Of a DNA stretch of 64,000 nucleotides, positions 30,629 to 40,635 are shown piece after piece. This DNA is from Cystobacter fuscus (lineage in GTDB: Bacteria > Myxococcota > Myxococcia > Myxococcales > Myxococcaceae): NCBI RefSeq assembly GCF_002305875.1, contig NZ_CP022098.1, forward strand, positions 9,052,001 through 9,116,000, in the 5' to 3' direction. Below the pieces are notes generated by a model. The model was not told where the DNA came from. It was given only the letters and a program-made list of their open reading frames with translations, and ran no database searches. The translations under genes were made by a program, and so were the position numbers. Position 1 is the first letter of the stretch; the number at the start of each line of letters is the position of its first letter.

Positions 30629-31258
30629 TCAACCATAGAGGAACTGCGTCTCGACCTCAAAAGTATTCCGGTCACCCTTGACCCGCCAGAGCGGCCATCG
30701 CAACTCCCGGCCATGCCGATCATACAAGCGGAAGGCCCTTTGCAACAGTGCCTCCAATTCAGGCGTGACGGCGAGTTCCCGACGCTCCCGGTCGAGGAAG
30801 GCCACCAGCTTGGCGGGAGTCGGCAGCCTGCGCTCGAAAACGACCTTGTTCCAGTTGGCGCCAGCAGCCGCGATCATCGCTTTGGCCACCTCCTGATCCA
30901 GCGCGGTCCGTTCCTGGACCAGCGCCTCGTGGGCCGCCAGCGTTTCGAGTGCTACCTGGTAGGTCCACCCCGCCCCACTTCGCCGGAAGCGGAATTCGAT
31001 CATCCGTATCGGCTCGCCCGACTGCGGAGCCCGCTGGAAGAAGGTCCTCAGCGCCTCCGTCAACGCGCTGGAGTTCTGCTTGATGGGGGGCGGCTTGGGC
31101 GCCTCGATAAGCCCCCCTTGTAAGGCAATTCCCTCCTGATCCATCGCTACTGCTTGGCAAGACGCCTCCGTATGGGAGGAATGCGCGTCCTTGAGAAACC
31201 CCAACATCAGACTGCCCAGTGACTCGATCTGCGGCTGCAACTTCTCCCGAATACCCAA
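30629..31258 (-). CDS. Putative immunity protein, first gene after the Rhs toxin
   Basis: A 209-residue protein. Its second half (RMIEFRFRRSGAGWTYQVALETL...ALLQRAFRLYDRHGREL, then FEVETQFLYG) is like YezG/DUF600 immunity proteins and resembles the shorter next gene. It starts 13 bp downstream of the Rhs toxin stop codon, the classic cognate-immunity position, so it is the best candidate partner of the C-terminal nuclease. The ISL3 insertion upstream may have cut it off from the operon promoter. Confidence 0.65.
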   Translation of the reverse strand: MGIREKLQPQIESLGSLMLGFLKDAHSSHTEASCQAVAMDQEGIALQGGLIEAPKPPPIKQNSSALTEALRTFFQRAPQSGEPIRMIEFRFRRSGAGWTYQVALETLAAHEALVQERTALDQEVAKAMIAAAGANWNKVVFERRLPTPAKLVAFLDRERRELAVTPELEALLQRAFRLYDRHGRELRWPLWRVKGDRNTFEVETQFLYG

Positions 31259-31799
31259 TGTCTATCTCCGATCAGTTCCTGGGGTTGGCAATAGTCGTTC
31301 GGAATCCTGGCACTCTATTTCCATCCGGCCCCACGAGGTCATGGATGACTTCGTGGGGTCGCATCTCGTCGCCATGATATTGAGGCTCGTGAATGGACCT
31401 GCTGCCCGGATTTTCCTTGGCGTACTCGATGGCCTGGTTCTCCCAGCGCTTCTTGGTGCTCAGGTTGGATTTGGTCCCATGCTCGGCGATCACGTTCTCT
31501 TGGACGTTGACGTTATCGGCATGAGCCGCGCCACGCTCGGGGACCAAGTGGCCACGGTGGTCGACCCCCGTCTGGAGTCCCTCGGGCCTGATGCTGCTGG
31601 ACAGCCCCTCCTTCTCATAGGTGGTAGGAGGATCCAACACGCCCTCGGCATGGATGGTGCGGCCCTTGGAGTCTACATGGTAGACGGCATCCCCGTTGCC
31701 ATACTCGACGCGACGGGTGCCCTCAGGCATAGACGTTCCATCCGACAGGAACATCTCGTCCTTGCCGAGCACCGTCTCCCGGCGCGAGCCTGGAGGAAG

Positions 31800-31885
31800 C
31801 GGCTCGGGTTCGGGGCGGATCTCAGGGACCGCTTCGGGTTCGGGTCGAATCTCGGGGACCGGTTCGGGTTCGGGTCGGCCCCGTA
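31800..31885 (-). repeat. 30-bp tandem repeat encoding PEPEPVPEIR units
   Basis: About two and a half 30-bp units encode a Pro/Glu-rich linker (PEPEPVPEIR, PEPEAVPEIR, PEPEPLPPG) between the hydrophobic region and the nuclease domain of the Rhs toxin. Such linkers usually separate domains and vary in copy number. Confidence 0.75.
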
Positions 31886-31960
31886 GGCCCTTCAGCCCAC
31901 GACCCACGACCCAGGGATCGAGCAGGCTGCCCACCAGTTCGCCCAGTGCCCCACTTTTCT

Positions 31961-33637
31961 GGGTCTTCGGTACGTCGAGTGGGCAGGACTGTCGACAAGA
32001 GGCCGTGCGCATGGGGAGGACATGGGGCTCAAGGGCGTGCGGAGCCGAGCGATGGCCATGGGATTCAAGTCCCCGCGAGAGTTCGAGGCATGAATGAGAC
32101 AGGGGCACGACCTGGGGTGCCGAAAGCCGCAGCTGTGCATGACAGAGCGCCTGGCTCCGCTGCCCTACTGGCCGGGTTGCAGTCGAATCTGTCGGCGCTG
32201 CGGGGCTCGGTCCCCAGCCGCCTGCTTCTACGGCGAGGGGCTATGCCGCTACTGGCAACGGCGGAGTGAACTCCATGCCCCCGCAGCACAGCAGTATCAT
32301 CGCCCTGAATGCCTTGGGATTGCGGAAGCCATAGGCGCGGCGGCTGAGGGCTCGAATCTTGTTGTTGATTCCCTCCACCACTCCGTTGCTCAGTCCCGTC
32401 TCCACGTAGGCGAGAATGCCGTCCTTGTGCCGCTGGACTGTCTTCGCCAGCTTCGCGAAGGGGGCGAGCCTGGAGTGGCTGGCCCATTGACACCACTTGT
32501 CCAGGTGCTCCGAGGCTCGCTTGGGCTGCACGTAGTCCATGCCCCGTGCCAGGCTTTCCTTGAGCAGATAGGCCCGGTAGAGCGTCTGGTTCGTCTTCTT
32601 CAACTCGCTGAGCTTCTCTCCCTGGCGCACCGTCAGGTTCCACGGATTCTTCAGCAACGCCCAGCGGCTCTGTTTGAGCGCCTTTCCCTCCTGGCTCCCC
32701 GCCTGCTCGCGCACCTCTTGCCGGCGCACCGTATCCAGCGCTTCGTTCGCCAGCTTCTGCACGTGGAACCGGTCGAACACCTTGCGCACATGTGGGGCAC
32801 GGTTGCCCACCGCCTTGCTGAAGGCCGCCGACAGGTCCATCGTCGCGTGCGTCAACTCCTTCGTCCTCTCCTCTCCCAGCTCGTCGAAGAAGGCGTCCAG
32901 GGTCTCTTCGTTCTTCCCCTCTCCCACCCAGACGACTCGCGAGCGCAGGTGGTCCACCACCAGGCTCACGTACTTGTGCCCGGCTTTCCAGCCCAGCTCG
33001 TCCACTCCAATGATTTGCAACCCCTCCAGGCGGCCTGGCGACAGGCGCTCCTCGACAATGCGCTCGATGATGGTGCCCACCGTGCGCCAGTTGATGCCCA
33101 GCAGCCGGCAGATGGAGGACTTGTCCAGGCGTTGCGCCTGCCAGGCCACCAGCTCCTCGAAGGCCCGCGTGAAGCTCGAGTCGTGCGCCGCCCAGGCCAC
33201 CCGCTCCACTCTCACCCCATGCTCGCGGCAGTGCACACGGCGCGGGGCGTAATGCAGCCAGAAGATGGTTTGTCCCAGCGCCAGGTGCCGCCACAACCGC
33301 CCAGGGCTCGTGTCGTAGCCGGGGGCGGGCCGGCCGCACACTCCGCAGCGAGGCTTGCGCTGGCGCGGGCGCACCTCCACCACCACTCCCTTGGCCTCCA
33401 GCCGGGCCCCTTGCACACTCAGCCCCTGGATGCGCAACACCCGCCCCAGCACCTCTCGCAGCCTTGGCCCCGCCACGCCCCGCCTCCCCCTCCAGCACCC
33501 CGGGGGCGGCACGTATTGCAACTCCGCGACCTGGTCTCTTCCCAGAGCGACAGCCTCTATCGGCTTCTCGCTCCCCATCTCTCATCGGAGACCCTCCCGT
33601 CCACGGCGGGAACGCCCATTTCGGCTACAGAAGATCC
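31961..33637 (-). mobile_element. ISL3-family insertion sequence, copy 2 (1677 bp)
   Basis: Same ends as copy 1 (GGGTCTTCGGTA, complement of GGATCTTCTGTA). It is flanked by a perfect 8-bp target duplication ACTTTTCT (31953-31960 and 33638-33645), as expected for ISL3. It has inserted in the Rhs gene between the hydrophobic region and the linker. Removing it restores MEQKSGALGEL in frame. The duplication shows a simple, fairly recent transposition. It lies in the same orientation as copy 1, forming a direct repeat about 27.5 kb apart. Confidence 0.96.
32241..33578 (-). CDS. ISL3-family transposase (copy 2)
   Basis: Identical to the copy 1 transposase except Thr90 for Ala90. Candidate catalytic residues Asp193, Asp248 and Glu402 and the CGVCG finger are kept. 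The frame is intact, so this copy may be the active source, consistent with its clean target duplication. Confidence 0.94.
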   Translation of the reverse strand: MGSEKPIEAVALGRDQVAELQYVPPPGCWRGRRGVAGPRLREVLGRVLRIQGLSVQGARLEAKGVVVEVRPRQRKPRCGVCGRPAPGYDTSPGRLWRHLALGQTIFWLHYAPRRVHCREHGVRVERVAWAAHDSSFTRAFEELVAWQAQRLDKSSICRLLGINWRTVGTIIERIVEERLSPGRLEGLQIIGVDELGWKAGHKYVSLVVDHLRSRVVWVGEGKNEETLDAFFDELGEERTKELTHATMDLSAAFSKAVGNRAPHVRKVFDRFHVQKLANEALDTVRRQEVREQAGSQEGKALKQSRWALLKNPWNLTVRQGEKLSELKKTNQTLYRAYLLKESLARGMDYVQPKRASEHLDKWCQWASHSRLAPFAKLAKTVQRHKDGILAYVETGLSNGVVEGINNKIRALSRRAYGFRNPKAFRAMILLCCGGMEFTPPLPVAA

Positions 33638-35948
33638 ACTTTTCTGCTCCATCGACATGCCGTCCCACGACATGACGAGGCCCACCATACCCACGATCCC
33701 CACGATGGCCAGCCCCACGGCCACCACGGCCGCGGCAAGGGGGGCGACCGCGGCAAGCAGCAGCAATCCGGCGCCGAAGAGGGCCGTCATCAGCAACCCC
33801 TTGGCGGCCCCTTCCAGGAAGCAGGAGAGGCAGAATCCCTCTCCGCTCAGGGCCATGTTGACGCCCAGCCCCACGGCCGTGCCCACGACGGCGCCCAGCA
33901 GCAGTGCTGGCAAGGCCACTCCGGCCACGGCCACCACCGCCGCCGCCGCCGCGACGCCGGCCACCACCGACAGCACGCCCCCCCCAACTCCAGAGCCCTA
34001 ACGGATCCGTTCGGTTGATCGGATCGTTATGCGCGTAGGCATAGAAGTGGGTGCCGTTGAGCCATTTGAGCGGGTCTGGCGAGGTGTAGCGCCCGAGCCG
34101 CGGCGCATAGTAGCGGAAGCGGTTGTAGTGAAGCCCCGTCTCCTCGTCATGGTATTGGCCGGGCAGCCGCAGTGGGTTGTCTACCCTGCCGGAGACCGAG
34201 GCCAGGCCGAAAGCACCATAGACGGCGGACCAGACCACGCGGCCCAGCCAGTCCGTAATCCGCTCGGGTGCGCCCTGGAGATTGGTGTGGAAGAGGTAAA
34301 CCTGTCCGTCCACACGCATAGCCAGCGGCACGTGGGTGCCAGGCTGGTAGAGATAGTCCTGGATGGTGACCTGACCCTGCTCGCGGCGCTCCTCTCGTAC
34401 CAGGTGCTCGCCGGCCCACAGGTAGCGGACCTCTCGTCGAGCGGTGCGCTTCCACAGGCGCCGGCCGAGTGCATCGTAGCCAAAGGTCACCTCGAGCCCC
34501 GCGGGCGTGCGCGCCCTCACCAGCAGGTTTCGAGCGTCGTATTCGAAGTACCACTGCCCGGCTGGCTCGTGCAGCGAGATGAGGTTGCCCCTCTCGTCAT
34601 ACGCACACTGCTGCTCGCCCTGGTACAGCAGTCTGTCGGCAGCGTCGAACGAGGCCTGCTCCCCATTGGCCCTCACCCGGTTGCCGCACGCATCGTAGGC
34701 GAACTCCTCGTCGGGCAACCCCGCCGACTGCGTCGCCAGCAGTCTCCCCTCCGCGTCGTAATGGAAAGAGCGCTCCGCGTGCTCGGAGTCTTTCGTGGAG
34801 AGCAACCGTCCCTGCTCATCATGCGTGTAGTCCTGCCGGAAGAGCAGCGCGCCGTTGGCCCCGCCATGACGGCTTTCGCTCCACTGCGGCAGCCCCGCTT
34901 TGGAGAGGCCCACGGAGGTGGTGACGCCATTGGCCGCATGGAACTGGTGGCCCCGGTCGTTCGGCAGGTGTTCCATCGTGTGGAGGCCACCGTTCCAGTC
35001 GGTCACCTCCGCGAGCCGCAGGTCGGCGTCATAGCCATAACGCACCTGCTCGCCCGAGGGCAGCACCAATGCGGTGAGCAAGCCCGCCTCGTCATAGGTG
35101 TACTCGATGACCTGCTCGTCCTGTCGCTCGCGGACGAGTTTGCCCTGCTCGTCGTAGGTGAACTCCACCTCTCCTTCGGGCCCGGCTGCGCGCGTGACGC
35201 GTCCCCGGGCATCCTGCGTCAGGTGCAGCACCACGCCATCCGCGTAGCGGATTTCTCGGTGCGACGTGCCCTCGTAGGCCACTGTGAAGAGTGGCATCTG
35301 GCCCACCGAGCAGGAGAGCAGACGTCCTGACGCGTCGTAGGTGTAGTGCTCCGCCGAGCCGTCCGGGCGCTCCACCCGATGGGGGTTGGGCCCCGCGCCA
35401 TAGGTGAAGCGGGTGCGTCGCCCGCCTGGATCCGTCAGCGTGGTGAGGCGCTCCCGCTCATCGTACTCGAAGCATGTGACCCCTCCGAGCCGGTCCTGAA
35501 GCAAGGTGGGTAGCCCAGAAGCCTGGTGCTCCAGCACGGTCGCCGTCTGGTCGGGATGGGTGAGCTTTCGTGGCTGTCCCTGAGCGTCGTAGGAGATGCG
35601 CCACACGTGCTGCTGGTCATCACTGATCTCGACGAGTTTGCTCCCCTGGTAGCGCATTCCGAACCGCATGCCAGAGGGGAGGGTGAGCGCTTGCAGGTGC
35701 CCCTCGGAATCGTTCTCCATATGCCAGCGGCGATTCAGGGGCGTGGTGACACCGCCTACGTAGCCGAGCGGGTCCAGGTGCAGCCGCCGGACATGGCCTC
35801 GTCCGTCCCTGGCGAGGATGTCCCCGGTGAGTGGATCCCGTTCGGCCTCCTGCCCCAGGGCATTCAGATTGCGCAGCAGGAGTTCCCCCAGCTGAAGTCT
35901 GCGCAGTTCTCTGGTCTGCTGCTCTCCGAGCTTGAGCATGAAGTCTCC

Positions 35949-36821
35949 TCATGTCCTTGGTGGCAATCGAGGGGATGCTTCCCGCCCTCCCTCGGGCGTG
36001 TAGTGAATTCGTAGGATCTGCTCCGGCTGCTCACCCTGCAGCCAGAAGCAGTCGATGGGGCCGAGGACTTCCCGCACGAGGGACGCGCTGCTCGTGCGCA
36101 GGAAGGGGCGTAGCACGCGTGGATCGTAGAAGCGGAAATACAGCTCCTGCCCTGTCGCTCCCTCCACCATCAGCAGCTTGCGCAGGTGCCGCCGCACCTC
36201 GGCGAATGGTTGGGCACAAGCAAGGTAGATGCCCCAACTCTTGCCCCACCCCTCCGCCAGAAGTGCGTGGAGCAGGCGGCCCTCTCTTGGCAGACTCACC
36301 AGATAAGGCGCGACCTCGGCGAGCACTTCGGCCTGTGGGCCCTCATAGAGGGACTTAGAGAACTCCACGGACTCCCGAAGCAGCACGCGGACGCGCTCGC
36401 TCCTGGCGGCGTCGAGCACGGCCAGCAAGGGTAATGACTCGACCTCAAGTACCTCCAGCAGGCGGCTGGCGAGCTGCACCCGCTCCGGTGTCAGGGGCTC
36501 CGCAGGGGGCGTCGCCCCTTCGAAGTAAACGGACAGGTCCGTGGTGCCGGCACGGACCCAGGCCCCATGGTGGATCTGGGCCTCCTTGGTGATGCGGCGC
36601 CCATCCAGCAGGGTCCCCGTCGCGCTGTCCAGGTCCCGCAGCAGGCAGGTCATTCCATTCCATACGAGCTCGAAGTGCAGCGCGGACAGATGCGGATCGC
36701 TCGCGACAACGAGACCGGCCTGCTCGCCCCGACCGACCCGGAGCACTTGTCCCGGCTCAAGTACAGCCCTGTGGAGGGCAGGAGCCTTGAATCGTATTTC
36801 GACGATAAGCCGCGTGCTCAT
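35949..36821 (-). CDS. FHA-DUF4123 fusion, type VI effector adaptor
   Basis: A 290-residue protein. Residues 1-105 form a forkhead-associated domain (LRVGRGEQAGLVV, HLSALHFELVW, RDLDSATGTLLDG), which binds phosphothreonine peptides. Residues about 125-275 form a DUF4123 domain (LHALLAEGWGKSWGIYL, ELYFRFYDPRVLRPFL), the chaperone/adaptor that loads effectors onto VgrG or PAAR spikes. It sits between PAAR and Rhs genes, overlapping the PAAR gene by four bases (ATGA) and ending 9 bp before the Rhs start. The fusion suggests that loading is tied to Ser/Thr kinase signalling, which is abundant in myxobacteria. Role is inferred from domains and order. Confidence 0.87.
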   Translation of the reverse strand: MSTRLIVEIRFKAPALHRAVLEPGQVLRVGRGEQAGLVVASDPHLSALHFELVWNGMTCLLRDLDSATGTLLDGRRITKEAQIHHGAWVRAGTTDLSVYFEGATPPAEPLTPERVQLASRLLEVLEVESLPLLAVLDAARSERVRVLLRESVEFSKSLYEGPQAEVLAEVAPYLVSLPREGRLLHALLAEGWGKSWGIYLACAQPFAEVRRHLRKLLMVEGATGQELYFRFYDPRVLRPFLRTSSASLVREVLGPIDCFWLQGEQPEQILRIHYTPEGGREASPRLPPRT

Positions 36822-37177
36822 GAGGCGGTTTTTGTCACGAAGGACGCGCCGCTATTAGAGGCCGAACTCATACACCCGGCCTGAGCCGGGGCGCCAATCA
36901 AGACAGTGGGACACCCGGCGACGACAACGCCACCATGCGAGGTCGGATCTCCCAGCCGGGCAGCGGGCTTGCCACCGATAAGCACCGTGGGTTCTCCCTG
37001 TGAGATGGAATCGGGTGGACCATTACACACGAGCATGTCCCCGACCCGGGCCGCTGGTTGGAAGCCGATGAGGACCGAGGGCTCTCCTGCCACCGTGGGC
37101 CCGCCGACATGCGGCACGGGTCCTGGCTCGACCTTCGGGCAGGTATGCATATCTGTAATCCTGGCTGCCGGCGGCAT
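36818..37177 (-). CDS. PAAR-domain spike-tip protein
   Basis: A 119-residue protein starting MPPAARITDMHTCPK, with the repeated PAARxGD pattern (QPAARVGDM, KPAARLGDP) and VLIGG strands of PAAR proteins, which cap the VgrG spike of type VI secretion systems and carry effectors. GAGGAGGAACC precedes ATG 37177. It is the first gene of the PAAR, adaptor, Rhs, immunity operon. No VgrG or T6SS structural gene is in the window. Confidence 0.9.
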   Translation of the reverse strand: MPPAARITDMHTCPKVEPGPVPHVGGPTVAGEPSVLIGFQPAARVGDMLVCNGPPDSISQGEPTVLIGGKPAARLGDPTSHGGVVVAGCPTVLIGAPAQAGCMSSASNSGASFVTKTAS

Positions 37178-37254
37178 GGTTCCTCCTCGAGGACCGTGCT
37201 CAGACCTCAAGTCCCCTCCACTTTATCAGTTCCGGTGGGACGCTCCGCTTTATG

Positions 37255-38073
37255 TCAGCCCGGACGCGCCGGGCGCGGAGACTCCATGGCGGCGGCCCGA
37301 CCCAGCGAGGGGAACGTCCGCCGGTTCTCGTAGAGGATGAGGACGCCCATCACCACGAGCAGGCCCGCGAAGGCTCGCTTGAGGGTGGCCTGGGAGATGA
37401 AGCGCGAAAGCCAGGTGCCGCCGACGGAGCCCGCGATGGCCAGGCCCGTGAAGAGCGTGAGGGCCCCCCACGCGACGTTCACATGACCGAGGTAGCCCGC
37501 GAACCCCACGAAGGAGTTGAAGGCGATGACGAGCAGGCTCGTGCCCACCGCCTGCTTCATGGGCAGACCGACCCGCAGGACGAGCACCGGCACGATGAGG
37601 AATCCCCCGCCAACTCCGACCAACCCCGTGAGCGCGCCCACGCCGAGCGCGGACGCGGCGATGAGGGGAAAGGAGGCCGCGCGCGGCTCGGCTCCGGTGG
37701 CCGGGGTGGTGAGCTCGCGCCGGGCGTTGCGCGCCATGAAGACCGCCGCCACCAACATCACCGTGGCGAAGAGCACCAGTTGCACGGTGCCCGGAAGGAA
37801 GACCGACAGACGCGCGCCGACGAAGGTGCCCCCCATCGCCATCGCCCCGAAGACGAGCGCGGCCCGGAGCTGGAGGTTGCCCGCGCGCCAGTGTCCGATG
37901 GCGCCGAAGAGGCTCGTGGTGCCCACGATCGCCAGCCCCATGGCGATGGACTCCTTGGGCTCGAAGCCCAGCACGTAGACGAGGATCGGCACCGTGAGGA
38001 TGGAGCCCCCTCCCCCGAGCAGCCCCAGGGACACACCGATGAGCGCGGCGAGCGCGAAGCCCACCAGGGGCAT
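37255..38073 (-). CDS. TauE/SafE-family permease (sulfite exporter-like)
   Basis: A 272-residue membrane protein with about eight hydrophobic helices. Two related halves each contain a Gly-rich signature: GLLGGGGSILTVPILVY near the start and GLVGVGGGFLIVPVLVL in the middle. Members export sulfite or organosulfonates or import sulfur oxyanions. It is third in an operon after persulfide dioxygenase and rhodanese, so removal of the sulfite made by the dioxygenase is a natural role. A GTG at 38121 overlapping the rhodanese stop (GTGA) is an alternative start. Confidence 0.85.
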   Translation of the reverse strand: MPLVGFALAALIGVSLGLLGGGGSILTVPILVYVLGFEPKESIAMGLAIVGTTSLFGAIGHWRAGNLQLRAALVFGAMAMGGTFVGARLSVFLPGTVQLVLFATVMLVAAVFMARNARRELTTPATGAEPRAASFPLIAASALGVGALTGLVGVGGGFLIVPVLVLRVGLPMKQAVGTSLLVIAFNSFVGFAGYLGHVNVAWGALTLFTGLAIAGSVGGTWLSRFISQATLKRAFAGLLVVMGVLILYENRRTFPSLGRAAAMESPRPARPG

Positions 38074-38117
38074 GGCCGGAGGGACGAACAGCGCGAGCAC
38101 GCCATGAAGGCCCGGGC

Positions 38118-38459
38118 TCACGTGGGCGGAACTCCCGAGCCGCTCGGCGCGGCGGACCCCTCGCGTACCGCCAGCATGCCCCCCTTGAGGTTGTAGAGAC
38201 GGCCAAAGCCGCGCCGGGCCAGGATCTCGGCGGCCGTCACGGACCGCCGGCCCGAGCGGCAGATGAGCAGCAGCGGCTCCGCGCGGGACCAGGTGGCGCA
38301 CGCGTCCTCGAGCGTGCCCAGGGGAACGAGCTCGGCCCGGGACAGATGGCCCAGGGGTCCCTCGAACTCATCGGGCTCGCGCACGTCGATGCGCCGCACC
38401 TCGGGCCCCAGGGTGTCGAGCTGCTCGGGAAGCAGATCCAGGAAGAGAGGAGAGGACAT
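38118..38459 (-). CDS. Rhodanese-domain sulfurtransferase
   Basis: A 113-residue single-domain rhodanese. The active loop is CRSGRRS with Cys67 as the persulfide-carrying nucleophile, and IDVREPDEFEGPLGHLSRAELVPL is the typical N-terminal block. It probably moves sulfane sulfur between glutathione-like thiols, persulfide and thiosulfate. It lies 13 bp after the persulfide dioxygenase stop codon and before the sulfite exporter-like gene. Confidence 0.88.
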   Translation of the reverse strand: MSSPLFLDLLPEQLDTLGPEVRRIDVREPDEFEGPLGHLSRAELVPLGTLEDACATWSRAEPLLLICRSGRRSVTAAEILARRGFGRLYNLKGGMLAVREGSAAPSGSGVPPT

Positions 38460-38472
38460 GGTCGCGCGTTCC

Positions 38473-39159
38473 TTACGAGTCCAGGCGCCCACAGGAGCGG
38501 TTGGCGGGCACGGCCACGTCCAGCTTCCGGGGCATGGGCAGGTGGAGGTTGCCCATGAGGTGGATGAACTCCTCGCGGCCGCGTCCCGCGAGGCGCGGGT
38601 TGTGCCGCTTCTCCTCGCCGATGGTCGTCACCGTCCGGCCCAGGTAGTCGTGCCCGGGGTAGACGAGCGTGTCGTCCGGCAGGGCGAAGAGCACCCGGGT
38701 GATGGAGTCGTGGAGATGGCCCGCGTCCCCATTCTGGAAGTCCGTCCGCCCGGTGCCGCGGATGAGCAGCGTGTCCCCCGTGAACACCCGCTCCCCCAGG
38801 CGGTAGCTCACGCCGTCATCGGTATGTCCCGGAGTGCCGAGCACGCGCACCACCAGGGCCCCGACGCACACCTCGTCCCCATGCCGCACATGGAGATCGG
38901 CGCACGACGCCCCCCGCTCACTGGCCACCACCGTGCACCCGGTACGCTCGCGCAGTCGCCCCGCGGAGGTGATGTGGTCCGCGTGCACGTGCGTCTCCAG
39001 CACATGGGTGAGGCGCAGGCCGAGCTCGCGCACCAGCGTGAGATCCCTCTCCACCTGCTCGAGCACCGGATCGATGAGAGCGGCCTGCCCCGAGGACGGA
39101 TCTCCCAGGAGGTAGGTATAGGTCGAGGACTCGGCGTCGAAGAGCTGACGGAAGATCAT
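38473..39159 (-). CDS. Persulfide dioxygenase-like metallo-beta-lactamase-fold protein (ETHE1/Blh type)
   Basis: A 228-residue enzyme. The metal motif is THVHADH (His57, His59, Asp61, His62), with GTPGHTDDGVSY and FTGDTLLIRGTGRTDFQ as in ETHE1-type persulfide dioxygenases, and PGHDYLGRTVTT near the end. These oxidise glutathione persulfide to sulfite with O2 using one Fe. It is the first gene of the operon behind the sigma54 promoter at 39173-39188. It works downstream of sulfide:quinone oxidoreductase. Confidence 0.88.
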   Translation of the reverse strand: MIFRQLFDAESSTYTYLLGDPSSGQAALIDPVLEQVERDLTLVRELGLRLTHVLETHVHADHITSAGRLRERTGCTVVASERGASCADLHVRHGDEVCVGALVVRVLGTPGHTDDGVSYRLGERVFTGDTLLIRGTGRTDFQNGDAGHLHDSITRVLFALPDDTLVYPGHDYLGRTVTTIGEEKRHNPRLAGRGREEFIHLMGNLHLPMPRKLDVAVPANRSCGRLDS

Positions 39160-39172
39160 GCCCCGCGCTCAT

Positions 39173-39188
39173 TGCGATCACCGTGCCA
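39173..39188 (-). promoter_or_regulatory. Sigma54 promoter of the persulfide dioxygenase operon
   Basis: On the minus strand the sequence reads TGGCACGGTGATCGCA, matching the -24/-12 consensus TGGCACG-N4-TTGCA at all but one position, with GG and GC correctly spaced. It lies 14 bp upstream of the dioxygenase start. Two TGAAACACC repeats lie about 40-65 bp further upstream. Confidence 0.85.
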
Positions 39189-39228
39189 GGGCCGCCCCTC
39201 CTGGAGGAACGCCCGGACGCCCCCTGGT

Positions 39229-39257
39229 TGAAACACCGCGTGAAACACCGGGAAACG
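39229..39257 (-). promoter_or_regulatory. Upstream activator repeats TGAAACACC
   Basis: On the plus strand TGAAACACCGCG (39229-39240) and TGAAACACCGGG (39241-39252) are adjacent 12-bp units, followed by GAAACG. The same TGAAACA element recurs upstream of the sulfide:quinone oxidoreductase gene. These are likely binding sites of the enhancer-binding protein encoded next door. Confidence 0.7.
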
Positions 39258-39259
39258 CG

Positions 39260-40618
<1,359 letters not shown>

Positions 40619-40635
40619 GGGGCGAGAGGGGCGCG

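Larger units (their letters stand above)
31272..35939 (-). pseudogene. Rhs-family toxin with C-terminal nuclease, broken by a G8 frameshift and ISL3 copy 2
   Basis: Rejoining the pieces (drop IS 31961-33637, one 8-bp duplication and one G of the tract at 33978-33985) gives exactly 994 codons. Residues 1-650 are YD repeats and the Rhs core, ending in NDPINRTDPLGLWSW, the usual autocleavage region. A hydrophobic stretch (about 655-765) follows, then a PEPEPVPEIR repeat linker, then a nuclease with DHRGHL (898-903) and NVIAEHGTKSN...RWEN as in DNA/RNA non-specific endonucleases. GAGGAG precedes ATG 35939. PAAR and adaptor genes upstream imply type VI delivery. As read, the Rhs frame leaves the toxin frame at the G8 tract and stops in the IS at 33582. 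Confidence 0.88.

Noticed and set aside
31800-31885. Possible CRISPR-like repeats
   Set aside because: The repeats are contiguous 30-bp coding units of a Pro/Glu linker, with no spacers.
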